From: Proteles cristata cristata
Taxonomy: Eukaryota > Chordata > Mammalia > Carnivora > Hyaenidae
DNA: 64,000 nt
Direction of reading: 5' to 3'
Assembly (NCBI GenBank): GCA_017311185.1
Contig: JAESUZ010002392.1
Span: forward strand, 992,001 to 1,056,000
This document shows, piece by piece, positions 46,881 to 56,938 of the stretch (position 1 is the stretch's first letter; each line of letters begins with the position of its first letter). The translations under genes and the position numbers were made by a program. The notes beneath the pieces were generated by a model, which saw only the letters and a list, made by a program, of their open reading frames with translations, ran no database searches and was not told the origin of the DNA.

Positions 46881-47849
46881 TGTATATATAAACCTAGTTT
46901 ATATTTAAATTATTTTTTTAAAAACTAAGGCAGAAATGAGTTACATTCTCCAAAAGTAGATTCCTTCCACAGCGATTTAGGGACTATTTTTTTCACACTG
47001 GGCTGGGGACAAGCAAAAAGGTGTAAATGAATATGCTAAAGTGAAGAAAACAGAAGCATAATTTTCACCCTTGCTCCTGCAATTAATTGTATGTTAATAA
47101 TTGCTTGTAGTTTGATGGTCTGGGGGTAGACCACCTTTTGGTTAAAGGGGAGATTGTGTGAGATTTAGAAGGTGGAAGTAAAGCAGGGCCATTACCTTTG
47201 GAAGGTTATGCCCTTAGCCCTGGTGATGGGCAGACACAGGGGTACCGGCCAAGACTCATCCTGTGCTCCACTCCATTCTTGGCCCAGCTCATCTTCCTGA
47301 CTGATGATTCTGCTGACAAAAAGTGGCCTCAGCTGACAGCATCAGGTAACTGGTTTCAGATCCCAGAAGGCAGTAGTAGTTATAGAGCAGGAACTGCTTC
47401 CCAGAGGCTGCAGTTTCCATACACGTCTTTATGATCGTCTTCATGCCGGTCCTGGGTCGGCGGCCAGATGTATTTGGCTTCTTGGACTTCCCTGCAAGCT
47501 CCAAATAGTATTTGGCTTCTTGGACTTCCCTGCAAGCTCCAAATTGTGCTTCCGGTAGAGTAGTTAATGACTTTTTCTCTGTTTCTCTAACACCTCCCTT
47601 CCAGGTCTTTATAGAGGATTTGTCTTCCTGACTGAATTCTGGCTGATATTCTAAAACTGAAACAGAAAAATAAACATAACTAGACAAGATTGACAGTCCA
47701 CAAAACTGACGCGCTGGGGGAGATGATTTGTAAATGTGTTGCCCAATAGGAGCAAGTTAGTTCACCATCTAGTTTCTATAACCAATTTATTTCCTCAATA
47801 AAAATAATATCTATTTCATGAATATTTATTATAACTCAGGCATTATATA
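46881..47849. other. Unassigned 1-kb block with a tandem duplication; no gene confirmed
   Basis: 47190-47690 is less AT-rich than its flanks and holds a 132-codon minus-strand frame (47289-47687) that includes the duplicated segment. I recognise no domain. It could be a decayed LTR or LINE piece; I cannot name it. Confidence 0.35.
47470..47545 (+). repeat. 38-bp tandem duplication
   Basis: GTATTTGGCTTCTTGG...CAAGCTCCAAAT is repeated back to back: copy 1 at 47470-47507, copy 2 at 47508-47545. They differ only at the last base (A/T). Confidence 0.96.
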
Positions 47850-48005
47850 CCTATTATTTCTAATTAGTTTAATAACCCTTCAGTGACTACATCAACAATT
47901 TATAGATAATAGAAACTGAGGCTACAAGTGATTAAGGAATTTGCTTAAGATTAAAACAGCTCAAAAGTTCTGGAAAGTTCTGGAGTCAGGTCTGCCCCAT
48001 CCCAT
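47850..48005 (-). repeat. MIR SINE, antisense
   Basis: GATAATAGAAACTGAGGCTACAAGTGATTAAGGAATTTGCTTAAGATTAAAACAGCTCAAAAG is the reversed MIR core, ending with GGAGTCAGGTCTGCC. Confidence 0.7.
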
Positions 48006-50104
48006 TCCATCTTGCATTGTAATGATGATCCACATATAGTACTAACAACTCTGAGGGGGCAAGCTAGGTGGACTGAAAACCTGAGTTTTTCTGATTATTA
48101 GAAGCCACTGATTGTATTTCACTTTGAACTTCTCTATTTAAAGCCTTCCAGCTATCTGTAGTATTATATTGTTATTGCTTAAGGTTTAGTATTTTGAGTT
48201 AGGATTTCTTATACTTGCAACCAAAGGCATCTGAGCCACTACTTCGTAGGAAAAAATCTGAATCTGGAAAAGATTGTGATTCATAAAGATTCTCGACAGA
48301 GATAATTAAGTGGCTTCTTCCTTTCCCTGAATTACAAATTCCTTATGCCCACCCAATTCCCTTCGATTTATTGGTCACCAAGAAAGTTTTTTCCTCCAGA
48401 ATTTATTTTATCAGATACTTTGACACTGGGAGGCAATTGTCTTTTATACCCATTTTATATAATCATTTACAGGAAAAAGCCAAGATACTGCAATAAACCA
48501 TGATTCACAAACCCCGAGTGACCTGAGATAACTATTTTTTCTTTCTTATAAAACATACAGACAAGTGTGAGGAGGCAGGAAGGGTAGAAAAGAATGTAGA
48601 GAAAAATCCTTATATAAACTTAACATCCATCAAAGGAAATAGGAAATTACTACATTGTACTTCTGGGCTATCACTGAATTTTAAACATGAAACTAACTTA
48701 GCTGTTTCTTCTCAATTTCCAAAAATAATGGAGTGGAGGTGAACGAAAGAAATGAGTTTAGATTCAAGTCAAAACAGCCACAAATCAGTAACAGATTAAC
48801 AGCATGTCCATTGCTAAAGGCAACATACAGACCTAGATGATGTAGGGAAGATAGACACATCCTGATTCTTAATCACATCCTAAAAGGAGTCTCCAAATAT
48901 AAATCGTTAATGATATCCATTCACTCCGATCTCCACCTGAAACGGTAATTTTCAATGCCAAGGGTCTATTTAAAAGACAAAAGAGATTAGGGTGATTTGC
49001 TCTTTGTTTTTAATTTAGTTTTTTTTTTCTAAATGCCTTTGGGCCCATTCGACTACACCTGTAAACTCATTTATAACATTTAACATTATCAAAACACTGA
49101 AGAACTAGCTGCCAGTTCCAGAAATGGAGGGGGAAAAAAGAAAGAAAGAAAAACACATCTCTGTTGATTACATCAGACTTTCTTTTTAGAAAGATTCTTT
49201 TAGATAAACTTTGAATAATGAAATTTTAAACTCGCAAAGCTGCAGAGTCAAAGAGTTTTTCAAGTGAGGTTTCTAACCTAATAGGATATATTCAGTGACC
49301 CACTCAGCCATGAAGAAAAGTGAGGACACAGATGTTTATGTGTGATTACATGCTATGTTTGCCTGCATCCTTAGCCGGTATTATATATGATCTAAAAACA
49401 AAATGTATAAACAGGGCTATTGTCACCATTCTCAATGACTCACACATTCTCAGGGATCATTATTGACCTTTCTATGTAAGCACAACATATATGAGAAATG
49501 ACTAGTATAAAAAAACATCAGAAGAAAGAAAAAGGGAAGGCTTCCTAAAAATGTCTCCAGGACATACTTTTTAACAGAAATCGGCCCTGAGATACTGGTT
49601 GAACAGGAATATTATAAATCCAGTCTGGGTCTAGACAAAAAGTGAAAAGAATGCAAGCTGGCATCTGGAGCCCTTCCTGCTCCCCCAGGTACTGCCTTTC
49701 TTCCTCTCCTAAATGTCCACCTCCTCTCCTGGATGTCTGTCCTCTCTATTGCCAGGCTGCCAAGTCTGTAGTTCAGTGTTTGCTCGCTTTCTTCTCCAAC
49801 ACTAATGAGGATTCCGTGATTGGGATCTAAAGAAGCTGTTCCTCCCAGGATTATTTACATCATACTAAGAGGCCCTCAGAGATAAAATCAGATCCACGAC
49901 TCAAAAAGGGATTGTCCAACATGCATGTGGTTTGAGGCATTATCATGAGTAATTGAGGAGATATTTTTAGTAATGATTTTGAAGAATCTGTGCTTAACAC
50001 TTACAGCTCACTACACAGAACCATGCAATAACAGCATTGACCAAAATAAAAATTCAACATCAGTGGCCATACCAATATTTTTAAACATACAAATCCAACA
50101 GGGT
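48006..50104. other. No gene or clear repeat recognised
   Basis: About 2 kb of unassigned DNA with a short (GAAA)n near 49137-49151. Frames at 49642-50191 have no domain. Confidence 0.5.
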
Positions 50105-50205
50105 GTGTATTTTTATCTGTTTTATACCCTGGTGTATCCCATGTACCTAGCACAGTTCTTGGGACACAGCAAGCCCTTCATAAATATTTGATAAATGACT
50201 TGAAT
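50105..50205 (+). repeat. L2/MIR-type 3' tail, sense
   Basis: GTATCCCATGTACCTAGCACAGTTCTTGGGACACAGCAAGCCCTTCATAAATATTTGATAAATGACT is the typical L2 3' end. Confidence 0.8.
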
Positions 50206-50231
50206 AGATGATTGTGTGTTTTGTTATTTGT

Positions 50232-50293
50232 CTTAGTTTAGTTTAGTTTAGCTTAGTTTAGTTTAGTTTAGTTTAGTTTAGTTTAGTTTAGTT
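50232..50293 (+). repeat. (TTTAG)n pentanucleotide array
   Basis: About twelve TTTAG units with one T-to-C interruption (TTTAGCTTAG near 50252). It starts 27 bp after the L2-type tail. Confidence 0.96.
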
Positions 50294-51729
50294 CAAGGAG
50301 CCTTAGACCAAAGAAAAGAACCTTTAAAGTGTCAAAACATTCTCTTTTTTTCAGGATTTATGAAGTGACGTGGGTTAGTTGGTGATGTCTCAGGGGACAA
50401 CAGTACAGAAAAAGGCAGTGACAGCAGGACTTCATTCTGGGATAGGTCACTGACTAGGACCAATGACCCAGTATCTCCTACCCCACCCCAGCATTTTATC
50501 TTCTGCCCTGCACCTGAGACTCATGTCTCTTTCCACATCACCCCTAACAACGTTAATGTTTTAGTAGTGATTGGCTAACATGTTCCAGGTAATTTAGATG
50601 GGTTGAACCATATTATAAAGTCATAATTCATTAATTAATCTAAATATTTAGACAAGCTGTTGACAACGTACAAATTCTGGACCCACTGTGAATGTCACAA
50701 ATAAGAGGCTAGACAGTAAATTTTCACATGTGACACTATATGATAGAGTTAACATCAAATGATGGACATACAATTAAAGCAATGAATTGCTAAGTACATT
50801 CATCATTGAAGAAACCACAGACAAGTATAACTGTTATGAATATTCATGTTTGGAGCCATGGATGTAAATAATTTATTTTTTAGGAAGGGGAGGAAGGAAA
50901 GAGAAGAATGATAAGATAAAAATATGCTTATAAGATTATGTTTTTAAGATCACCCTTGCCCTTCAGAAAAATTCTACTTATGTTATAAGCTGTATGTTTG
51001 TCTTGCATTTTATATATCAGGAGCATCCATTCACCATTTCTAAGCAAGGACCTTCATCTTTCAGACTCCTGGCATCTGCAGTTCTTGACCTGGTGTGTAT
51101 GTGTGCATTTCCCCTGAGTTACTCATTTATTTGCTCTAGTGTAGTATCCTAAGCCTTAATCTAATAATCCTGCTAAATATATAGTCAAGAATACTGTGGT
51201 TCCATAACAAATGATAAAATGAATTCAGCCACGCTGGATCTGGCAGCTGGTCAAAATCAGTGATCCTCAGATACAAATCAGTCTCTGTAAGACAGAGGAA
51301 GACATCTGTTGTTAAGAAGGACAGAAAGACTCGTCAAGGACATTGCTGGGGCTAGAGAGGAATTGGCCGTCAATGGCAAATCAAACTAATATTTTAAAAT
51401 GACCACAACCCCCTATGCACACTAGTTAATCACCTTTATGAACTCTCCACCCTGTTATTAGACTAGTAAATGTGCAAGAGGCAAAGAGCAACCTGAAGGG
51501 ATTATTTCTATCCAGAGGATAAATGTGCTTTATGATGAGGGCCCAGTGAAACATCTGCCAGAACTTTACACCCTTTCATGCATTGGTCACTGGGTACATG
51601 GATAAGTCACTGTCTGTGTACAAGGGATTAGGAATCCAGAGATTAAAATTGGGAAGGAAAAGCAGAAGCTGTTGGCAGAAATAGCAATAGTTGTATTATT
51701 GGGAAAAAATCAGTAATGAGAAGCCACTT
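50294..51729. other. No gene or repeat recognised
   Basis: Unassigned sequence; nothing to support a feature. Confidence 0.5.
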
Positions 51730-51865
51730 ATTCAACCATCAAATATTTACTTGTTCAATAAATATTTGAGCTCCCAGTATAGACCAAGTGCAAGGACCAT
51801 TGCTGAAGAAAATAGGGACCAGTGCCTGCCCTTAAGGAATATATAGTCTAGGACAGATTTCTGGT
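51730..51865 (-). repeat. L2 LINE 3' end, antisense
   Basis: TTATTCAACCATCAAATATTTACTTGTTCAATAAATATTTGAGCTCCCAGTATAGACCAAGTGCAAGG and CCTGCCCTTAAGGAATATATAGTCTAG are the reversed L2 terminus. Confidence 0.85.
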
Positions 51866-51989
51866 GATAAGGAATTTGGGTGTTTTGTTTATGAGAATTT
51901 GAGGGCAAACATATTTACATATATTATTTAACATAGAAAGTCAAGTTGCCCTAAATGATGGAAACAGGGGATGTTTTAAGGATACTTCT

Positions 51990-52070
51990 GCATGGAGGAG
52001 GGCACTTGCTGGGATGAGCACTGGGTATTATATGGAAATCAACTAGACAGCAAACTGTATTTTTAAAAAA
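51990..52070 (+). repeat. Very short carnivore L1 3' end
   Basis: GGAGGGCACTTGCTGGGATGAGCACTGGGTATTATATGG is the carnivore L1 3' UTR, running to an A-rich end. GGATACTT at both sides (about 51979 and 52072) may be the target duplication. Confidence 0.8.
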
Positions 52071-52959
52071 GTGGATACTTTCCCACAGGTGTCAGAACTA
52101 TGGCTTTGAGACTGATTGCTACTCCTTATAGCTATGAGGCTTGGGTGTATCATGGAGGAGCTTCTGATTTGAATATTTGGTCCTTTTTCAAAGCTGTTTT
52201 ATTTTACAAGATGCATTTTATAAACTTAAAATTTATCTCTACATATTTGGGATAGCCTATTCCAGACTCTTGGGACAACATTATTCTGGCATATGCTTTC
52301 ATGCAAGTTGCAGGTACTTTGTTAATATCTCCTCTGAAGACAGACCTAAAAAGGCACCCATCCACTTGCTTTAGGGCAGCAATTGACATTACTAAACAGG
52401 TACTTTACAGCCAGCCTCAAGGATTTGTCTTTGTATCCCTACACCGAAGTCTGGTGCTGTCCCCAAAGGATCATGAGAAGTGTTTAATGTATATGGTGCA
52501 CCGACTTGAATGTTCACGAAAGTTAACCCCTCTAAAAATACTCTGCTCCCCAGAATTTCCTCCTTTCACCCCTAAGAGCCACTGTAAACAAGTGTATTCT
52601 GTTAGTTTTAGAGTAGCCTTATTGTCCTCCTGTTCAGTCATAATGATTCATAAATGTTGAAGTTCACTCCCAAAGGATTGTAATTCACGGTGGAGACAAA
52701 TTAAAATATCAGAGTAGAATTTTATTTTTTTCTTTTCACCTGATAAAAGTGTAAAATAACCAGACCATCTGTTTCAGAAATGGGGGATCTGCAACTTTGG
52801 TGTTCTATCTTAAAATAACAAGTTAAGTTTCATCTTACATGACCATTCACTCCATCAGTACTGATTTCCTGGAGTATTGTGCTAAGTAGGTCAAGTGCAG
52901 GTAAAAGATCACCATTCCTGGTAAAGGAGGTCTCTCATGGGTCCAGTAGTCAATATTTA
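52071..52959. other. No gene supported
   Basis: A 119-codon frame (52301-52660, plus) overlaps frames on both strands and has no recognisable domain. Unassigned sequence. Confidence 0.45.
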
Positions 52960-53052
52960 TGCATCCAGAACCCAGGTCTGCCATGTACAGGCTGTATGAA
53001 CTTTGGTGATTAACCTTTCAAAATATACTTTCTCATATCTAAAACAAGGAGG
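52960..53052 (+). repeat. MIR fragment, sense
   Basis: CAGAACCCAGGTCTGCCATGTACAGGCTGTATGAACTTTGG and TCTCATATCTAAAACAAGG follow MIR order with heavy decay. Confidence 0.5.
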
Positions 53053-53062
53053 CCAACTAAAA

Positions 53063-53247
53063 CAGTGATTTCCAAATCATGGCCCCTGGCTGAGGAGGCC
53101 TCAGTTTCACACAGGGACCAGGTCTGAGATAAAAATTCCATTGGCTTGCCCAGAACATGTTAGTTAGTTTCTTCAGAGCCGGAAAACTTTCATTTTAAAC
53201 AAAAATCATGGATGGTATTCATTCTTCCCTAGATTTGACAATCACTG
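53063..53247. repeat. 185-bp hAT-type MITE
   Basis: Terminal inverted repeats CAGTGATTTCCAAATC (left) and CAGTGATTGTCAAATC (right end, reversed) differ at two of sixteen positions. The size and CAG-GTG style ends fit non-autonomous hAT elements. No clear 8-bp duplication. Confidence 0.6.
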
Positions 53248-54250
53248 GGTTAGAGGAGCTGTGGAGTTTTTGTTTTTGTTTTGTTTTCTTTCTCAGCTCT
53301 AAAATTATTTTCCAAATAGAGTCTAGAAAAAAAGAGCAAAAGTATAACTGAAGTAGGTGGTCATATGAAATACATCTAGTGGAGAAATTCCTATGGAATT
53401 CCAAAGAACACAAGAGTTGCAAATCAGAGTCAAGACTCAGGGAACACCCCCTGCCTGATCCTTTATAAGGACAGGAGAGTGGTTTCCACTTGAGCCTCTT
53501 TGCTCCACAGAGTCAGAATATGCCTCTGATTTCTTGATGACTATTAAACACATCACATCTTTTATGTTTGAAGCCAAAAAGGAACAAAGAACTGAAAACT
53601 ATTATCCTTGAAAGCTGTTTTACATAGAAGAAATAGCATAGGAAGGGAACATTAAGTAAGATGCCAAGGTAGAAGTTTCACCTTGATTATCTCATGCAAG
53701 ATTTAGCAATCAGATAAAAAAATAAAGAATTTTTGGTAAGATTTAGTGTTGAGACTAATGAGGGTCTGAAAAATGCTGAAGGGAGCTCTTCTGTCCCATT
53801 TAATAATAGCTGTGGAGTTCTGACAGAGTCTCCATTAGCAATTCCTTTTTATGATAACTGAGTTTCTTGATTACACATGGATTTCTAAATCACATTGGTG
53901 TTTTAAGACAGAAACAAATAATGGTGCCAATTCTCTTGGGCACGGGAAAGAAATTCCTTTTTCTTTCCTATCAAGACCACATAGCCTATTTTACTTTTTC
54001 CTTTCTTGGTGCACAGAAAGAACCTCATGGTTCAGAAACTGCCTGACTCTAGATGTTGCAACTCAACCGCTTGTAAAACTTGGTACAGACACTAATTTTA
54101 GATAGTGAAATAATTTTCTCTGTTGACTTGGGCAGCACACAGCTATATAAGGTTGAGTGCACATATGTGCCCCACTGAGAATATGTGTATGTGTATGCTT
54201 AAGAGCTGAGGGGCAGCAGGGTATGGGGGGAACATGTTTTCTGGACTAAT
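53248..54250. other. No gene or repeat recognised
   Basis: Unassigned sequence. A frame at 53851-54105 has no domain. Confidence 0.5.
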
Positions 54251-54472
54251 CCAAGCTTGGCAAACTGTACCTCCAAATCTGGCCCCCACTGTTTGCTTTT
54301 GTAAGTAAAGTTTTATTAGAACATAGCTATATTCCTTCTTTATGTGATGTCTATGGCTGCTTTCATGTTGCAATGGCAGAGCTGAGTAGTTGTGGCAGAT
54401 ATTGATTGTATGGCCTACAAAGCCAAAATATTTACTATCTAGACCTTTACAGAAAATATTTGCCTACCACTG
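54251..54472 (-). repeat. hAT-type non-autonomous DNA transposon
   Basis: TTGGCAAACTGTACCTCCAAATCTGGCCCCC, TTTTATTAGAACATAGCTATATTCC, GTCTATGGCTGCTTTCATGTTGCAATGGCAGAGCTGAGTAG and AAAATATTTACTATCTAGACCTTTACAGAAAATATTTGCC form a widespread mammalian element. Its right end, reversed (CAGTGGTAGGCAAA), pairs with the decayed left end (CCAAGCTTGGCAAA). Confidence 0.8.
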
Positions 54473-55965
54473 AAATACAAATTCCATAATCTAATCAGCA
54501 TCTTATGTAGAAAGATGACTCCATGAACACAGCAGCGTGCAGATGATGAATGCACTATAAATAAGGATGGGGTAAGCAAAAGACACCTCCAGATGTATGA
54601 GAGTGTCTTGTGCACAGGTGAGTTCCTCAAAGCCCCTGGCTCTATTAAGAGCATTGAATATCTGAAAATCCCTTTCTCTACTCATAAAAGTGAGGAAAGA
54701 CTGGCTCCTTTACTTTAAACAAGAACTTTTAATGTATTTATAATTTAATAGAATTTCTGTTCCTTCCCTTCCCCCATCCCTACGCCCTACCACCCTCTAC
54801 TAAATTTGCTTCACAGGAAGGAACTCTACAGTAAAACCTTGAGAGATTAGTGGTCAACAGTGAGTCAGGACTTTGAGAAAATTAGTAAAATTCACTTTAG
54901 AGGAAAGTTTGAAGTCAAAAGTGCATTTATTTTATTTTAAAAATTAATCTTAGTCCCTAATTTTTCCTATTTGCCTCTATTGGGATTATAGTTTTTCTTT
55001 TAAAAAATGAAATTTGAAATCTACTTATATATATGATAAAGTCTACTTATATAGAATTACATTGTTCTAATTCAAATAAAAAAACAAGCAAATAAATGAA
55101 TAAGGGCAATACTATACGAAAGGGTGGAACTGTGCTTTAAAGTCCAGCCATGTGGCTTCTTATGGAAGTATAATGAGTTAAAGATGAAATTCTTTTTCTA
55201 GTTTGCATACATCTTGCAAAGATTCTGCCCAGTAAAATGGTAATTGGAGTCGTTTTTACAATAAATATTATAATTTTTAATCCTAATATTGTAAGCTATA
55301 AAATGTCTTCCATTTCCCTAACATATGTTTTTTGTCCCGTTGCTCAGTCCAAGAGACAGAAAATAAAATAAACACCTTAATGAACAAAATACCAATCCTC
55401 CTGGGATGCTGTGCCTATCTTATGGACATAACATGGACCAGGGATTTTGAGGATTCTCCCCAGAGAGGAAAAACCTGCCTCACTTCTTAACCCAGTGTGG
55501 TATGCAGAAGTATTCAGTCTGGTTGGTTGCTAAATTGTTACAAGCTCCTGGTAACTTGCAATTTGCAATTATAAGTGTATTTGTGAAGTGGAAGTGGGTT
55601 AATCTTCCCTTTTTGAGCTGATAGTAAAGCACTCCAAGATGGCTGGAAAGTTAGGGTGGAGTCTTTCAGACGCTGGGAGGCTGATCATGAAAATATGACT
55701 CTCTGTTGGTCTTTTTTGTTAATTGCAAAAACATGAGGATGAACTCCTGTTAAGGAATCATATTAGAAACAAGCTATTTGGAATATTTCTCCCTAGTGAT
55801 TACAGACATGTCGTGAGGAGAACTGAGACTTTGGAGGAAAGGATAATCAGGCATTGGGTGTTTAAGTGGTTACTTATCTCCAACTTACCTGGTCAGTGTG
55901 TGCACTTTTCAAATGACCATTTATTTCTTTTGTCAATGCAAACATCCTGACTGTTATACATTCCA
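54473..55965. other. No gene confirmed
   Basis: Mostly unassigned. The plus-strand frame at 55723-55950 lies just upstream of the endonuclease relic and could belong to the same old element, but I cannot show it. Confidence 0.4.
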
Positions 55966-56181
55966 GTGAGGGAGAAATTCTACAGAGATCTGGATAAACT
56001 CATCACAGCTGTTCTACCATCTGACAACCTGATGGTCATGGGGGACCTCAATGCACATGTTGGCAGTAGTGCCAAAATGAAGAAAATTATTGAACCACAG
56101 AGGATTAGTTTCTTCCTGCATGGTGAGCAGACCAAGCAAAATCTTGTAATCACAGACAGCAGCTTCAATCATAAAAGTTAG
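55966..56181 (+). pseudogene. Relic of a LINE apurinic-type endonuclease domain (RTE-like)
   Basis: A 71-residue frame (opening at a GTG, so no true start) reads REKFYRDLDKLI...SDNLMVMGDLNAHVG...GEQTKQNLVITDSSFNHK. The GDLNAHVG box and the following NLVITDSSF match the order of the exonuclease-endonuclease-phosphatase fold of RTE-clade LINEs (GDxNA+VG, then 'glvitNT.F'). Degraded continuation is possible to about 56400. In an active element this domain nicks target DNA; here only part of the domain survives and the downstream reverse transcriptase is not visible. A CR1/L2-type origin is the alternative. Confidence 0.65.
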
Positions 56182-56599
56182 AAGAGAAATATCATGGTAT
56201 GCCACAAGTCAAAAATAATGGCTGCTCACCCATTCTGCTATTGTTTTACAGCAGAATGCCAACGGGTTAGCAATTTGAATGGATCTAAGACTATTACCCA
56301 ATATGCTTCAAATCCTGGTGGAGCAGAGGATAGTTGTCTACTACCATGAGGCTGATATTCTGAATAAACTCAACTCAGAGAATGATGATACCTACAAGGG
56401 ATTTTTAAGGACAGTAAAAGAACCATCATAGAGTAGAAGATTCCCTGTGGCAAACCTAGCATAAATCATTTTATGCTGTCATTTGCCTATAAATACACCA
56501 AACTTCAAACTGCAGTATTTTTGATTCTACAGCATTGCTTTTCATGGTTTCCCAGCTCTGAAATATGGTAATTCTGGTCATCCACGAAATCCCTGACTC
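56182..56599. other. Possible degraded continuation of the LINE relic
   Basis: Fragments such as the frame around 56310-56420 (YHEADILNKLNSENDDTYKG) might be decayed LINE linker. The evidence is weak. Confidence 0.25.
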
Positions 56600-56938
56600 C
56601 TTACCCTCACAAAATACAACTGCTGAAATCTTGACAACTTTTAAAGCTCAACTCAGGTGTCACTCACTCTTTAAAATTTGCCCTTCCCATACTCACTTGA
56701 AATGATCTCTTTTTCCTCAGAATCTCTAGAACATTCTTGCCTAATGCTAGGGACTTAAAAATACTTGTTTTATTATAGATAATTATGTATATGTTTTAAT
56801 TGACCTATAAGATTTTTTTGCCTTCTTTAGTATAGAGAATGTAATATATTCGTTTTTGTTTCCAACAGCAAAGGTCTTTTATACAGTAAGTTCTCAAGAG
56901 TTGTGAATCAAAGATCATTTGGCTTAGATCTGAAACTG
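56600..56938 (+). repeat. L2 LINE 3' end, sense
   Basis: TTTTAAAGCTCAACTCAGGTGTCACTCACTCTTTAAAATTTGCCCTTCCC is the L2 ORF end; TATAGAGAATGTAATATATTCG, AACAGCAAAGGTC and ATACAGTAAGTTCTCAAGAG are the 3' UTR. Confidence 0.8.

Noticed and set aside
47289..47687. A 132-codon minus-strand frame
   Set aside because: It includes a recent out-of-phase 38-bp tandem duplication, so the present frame cannot be an old conserved one. No domain recognised.
50232..50293. (TTTAG)n as an interstitial telomere repeat
   Set aside because: The vertebrate telomere unit is TTAGGG; this is a pentamer lacking the GG, so it is an ordinary microsatellite.
52301..52660. A 119-codon plus-strand frame
   Set aside because: Overlapped by frames on both strands, with no domain and no sign of splicing.
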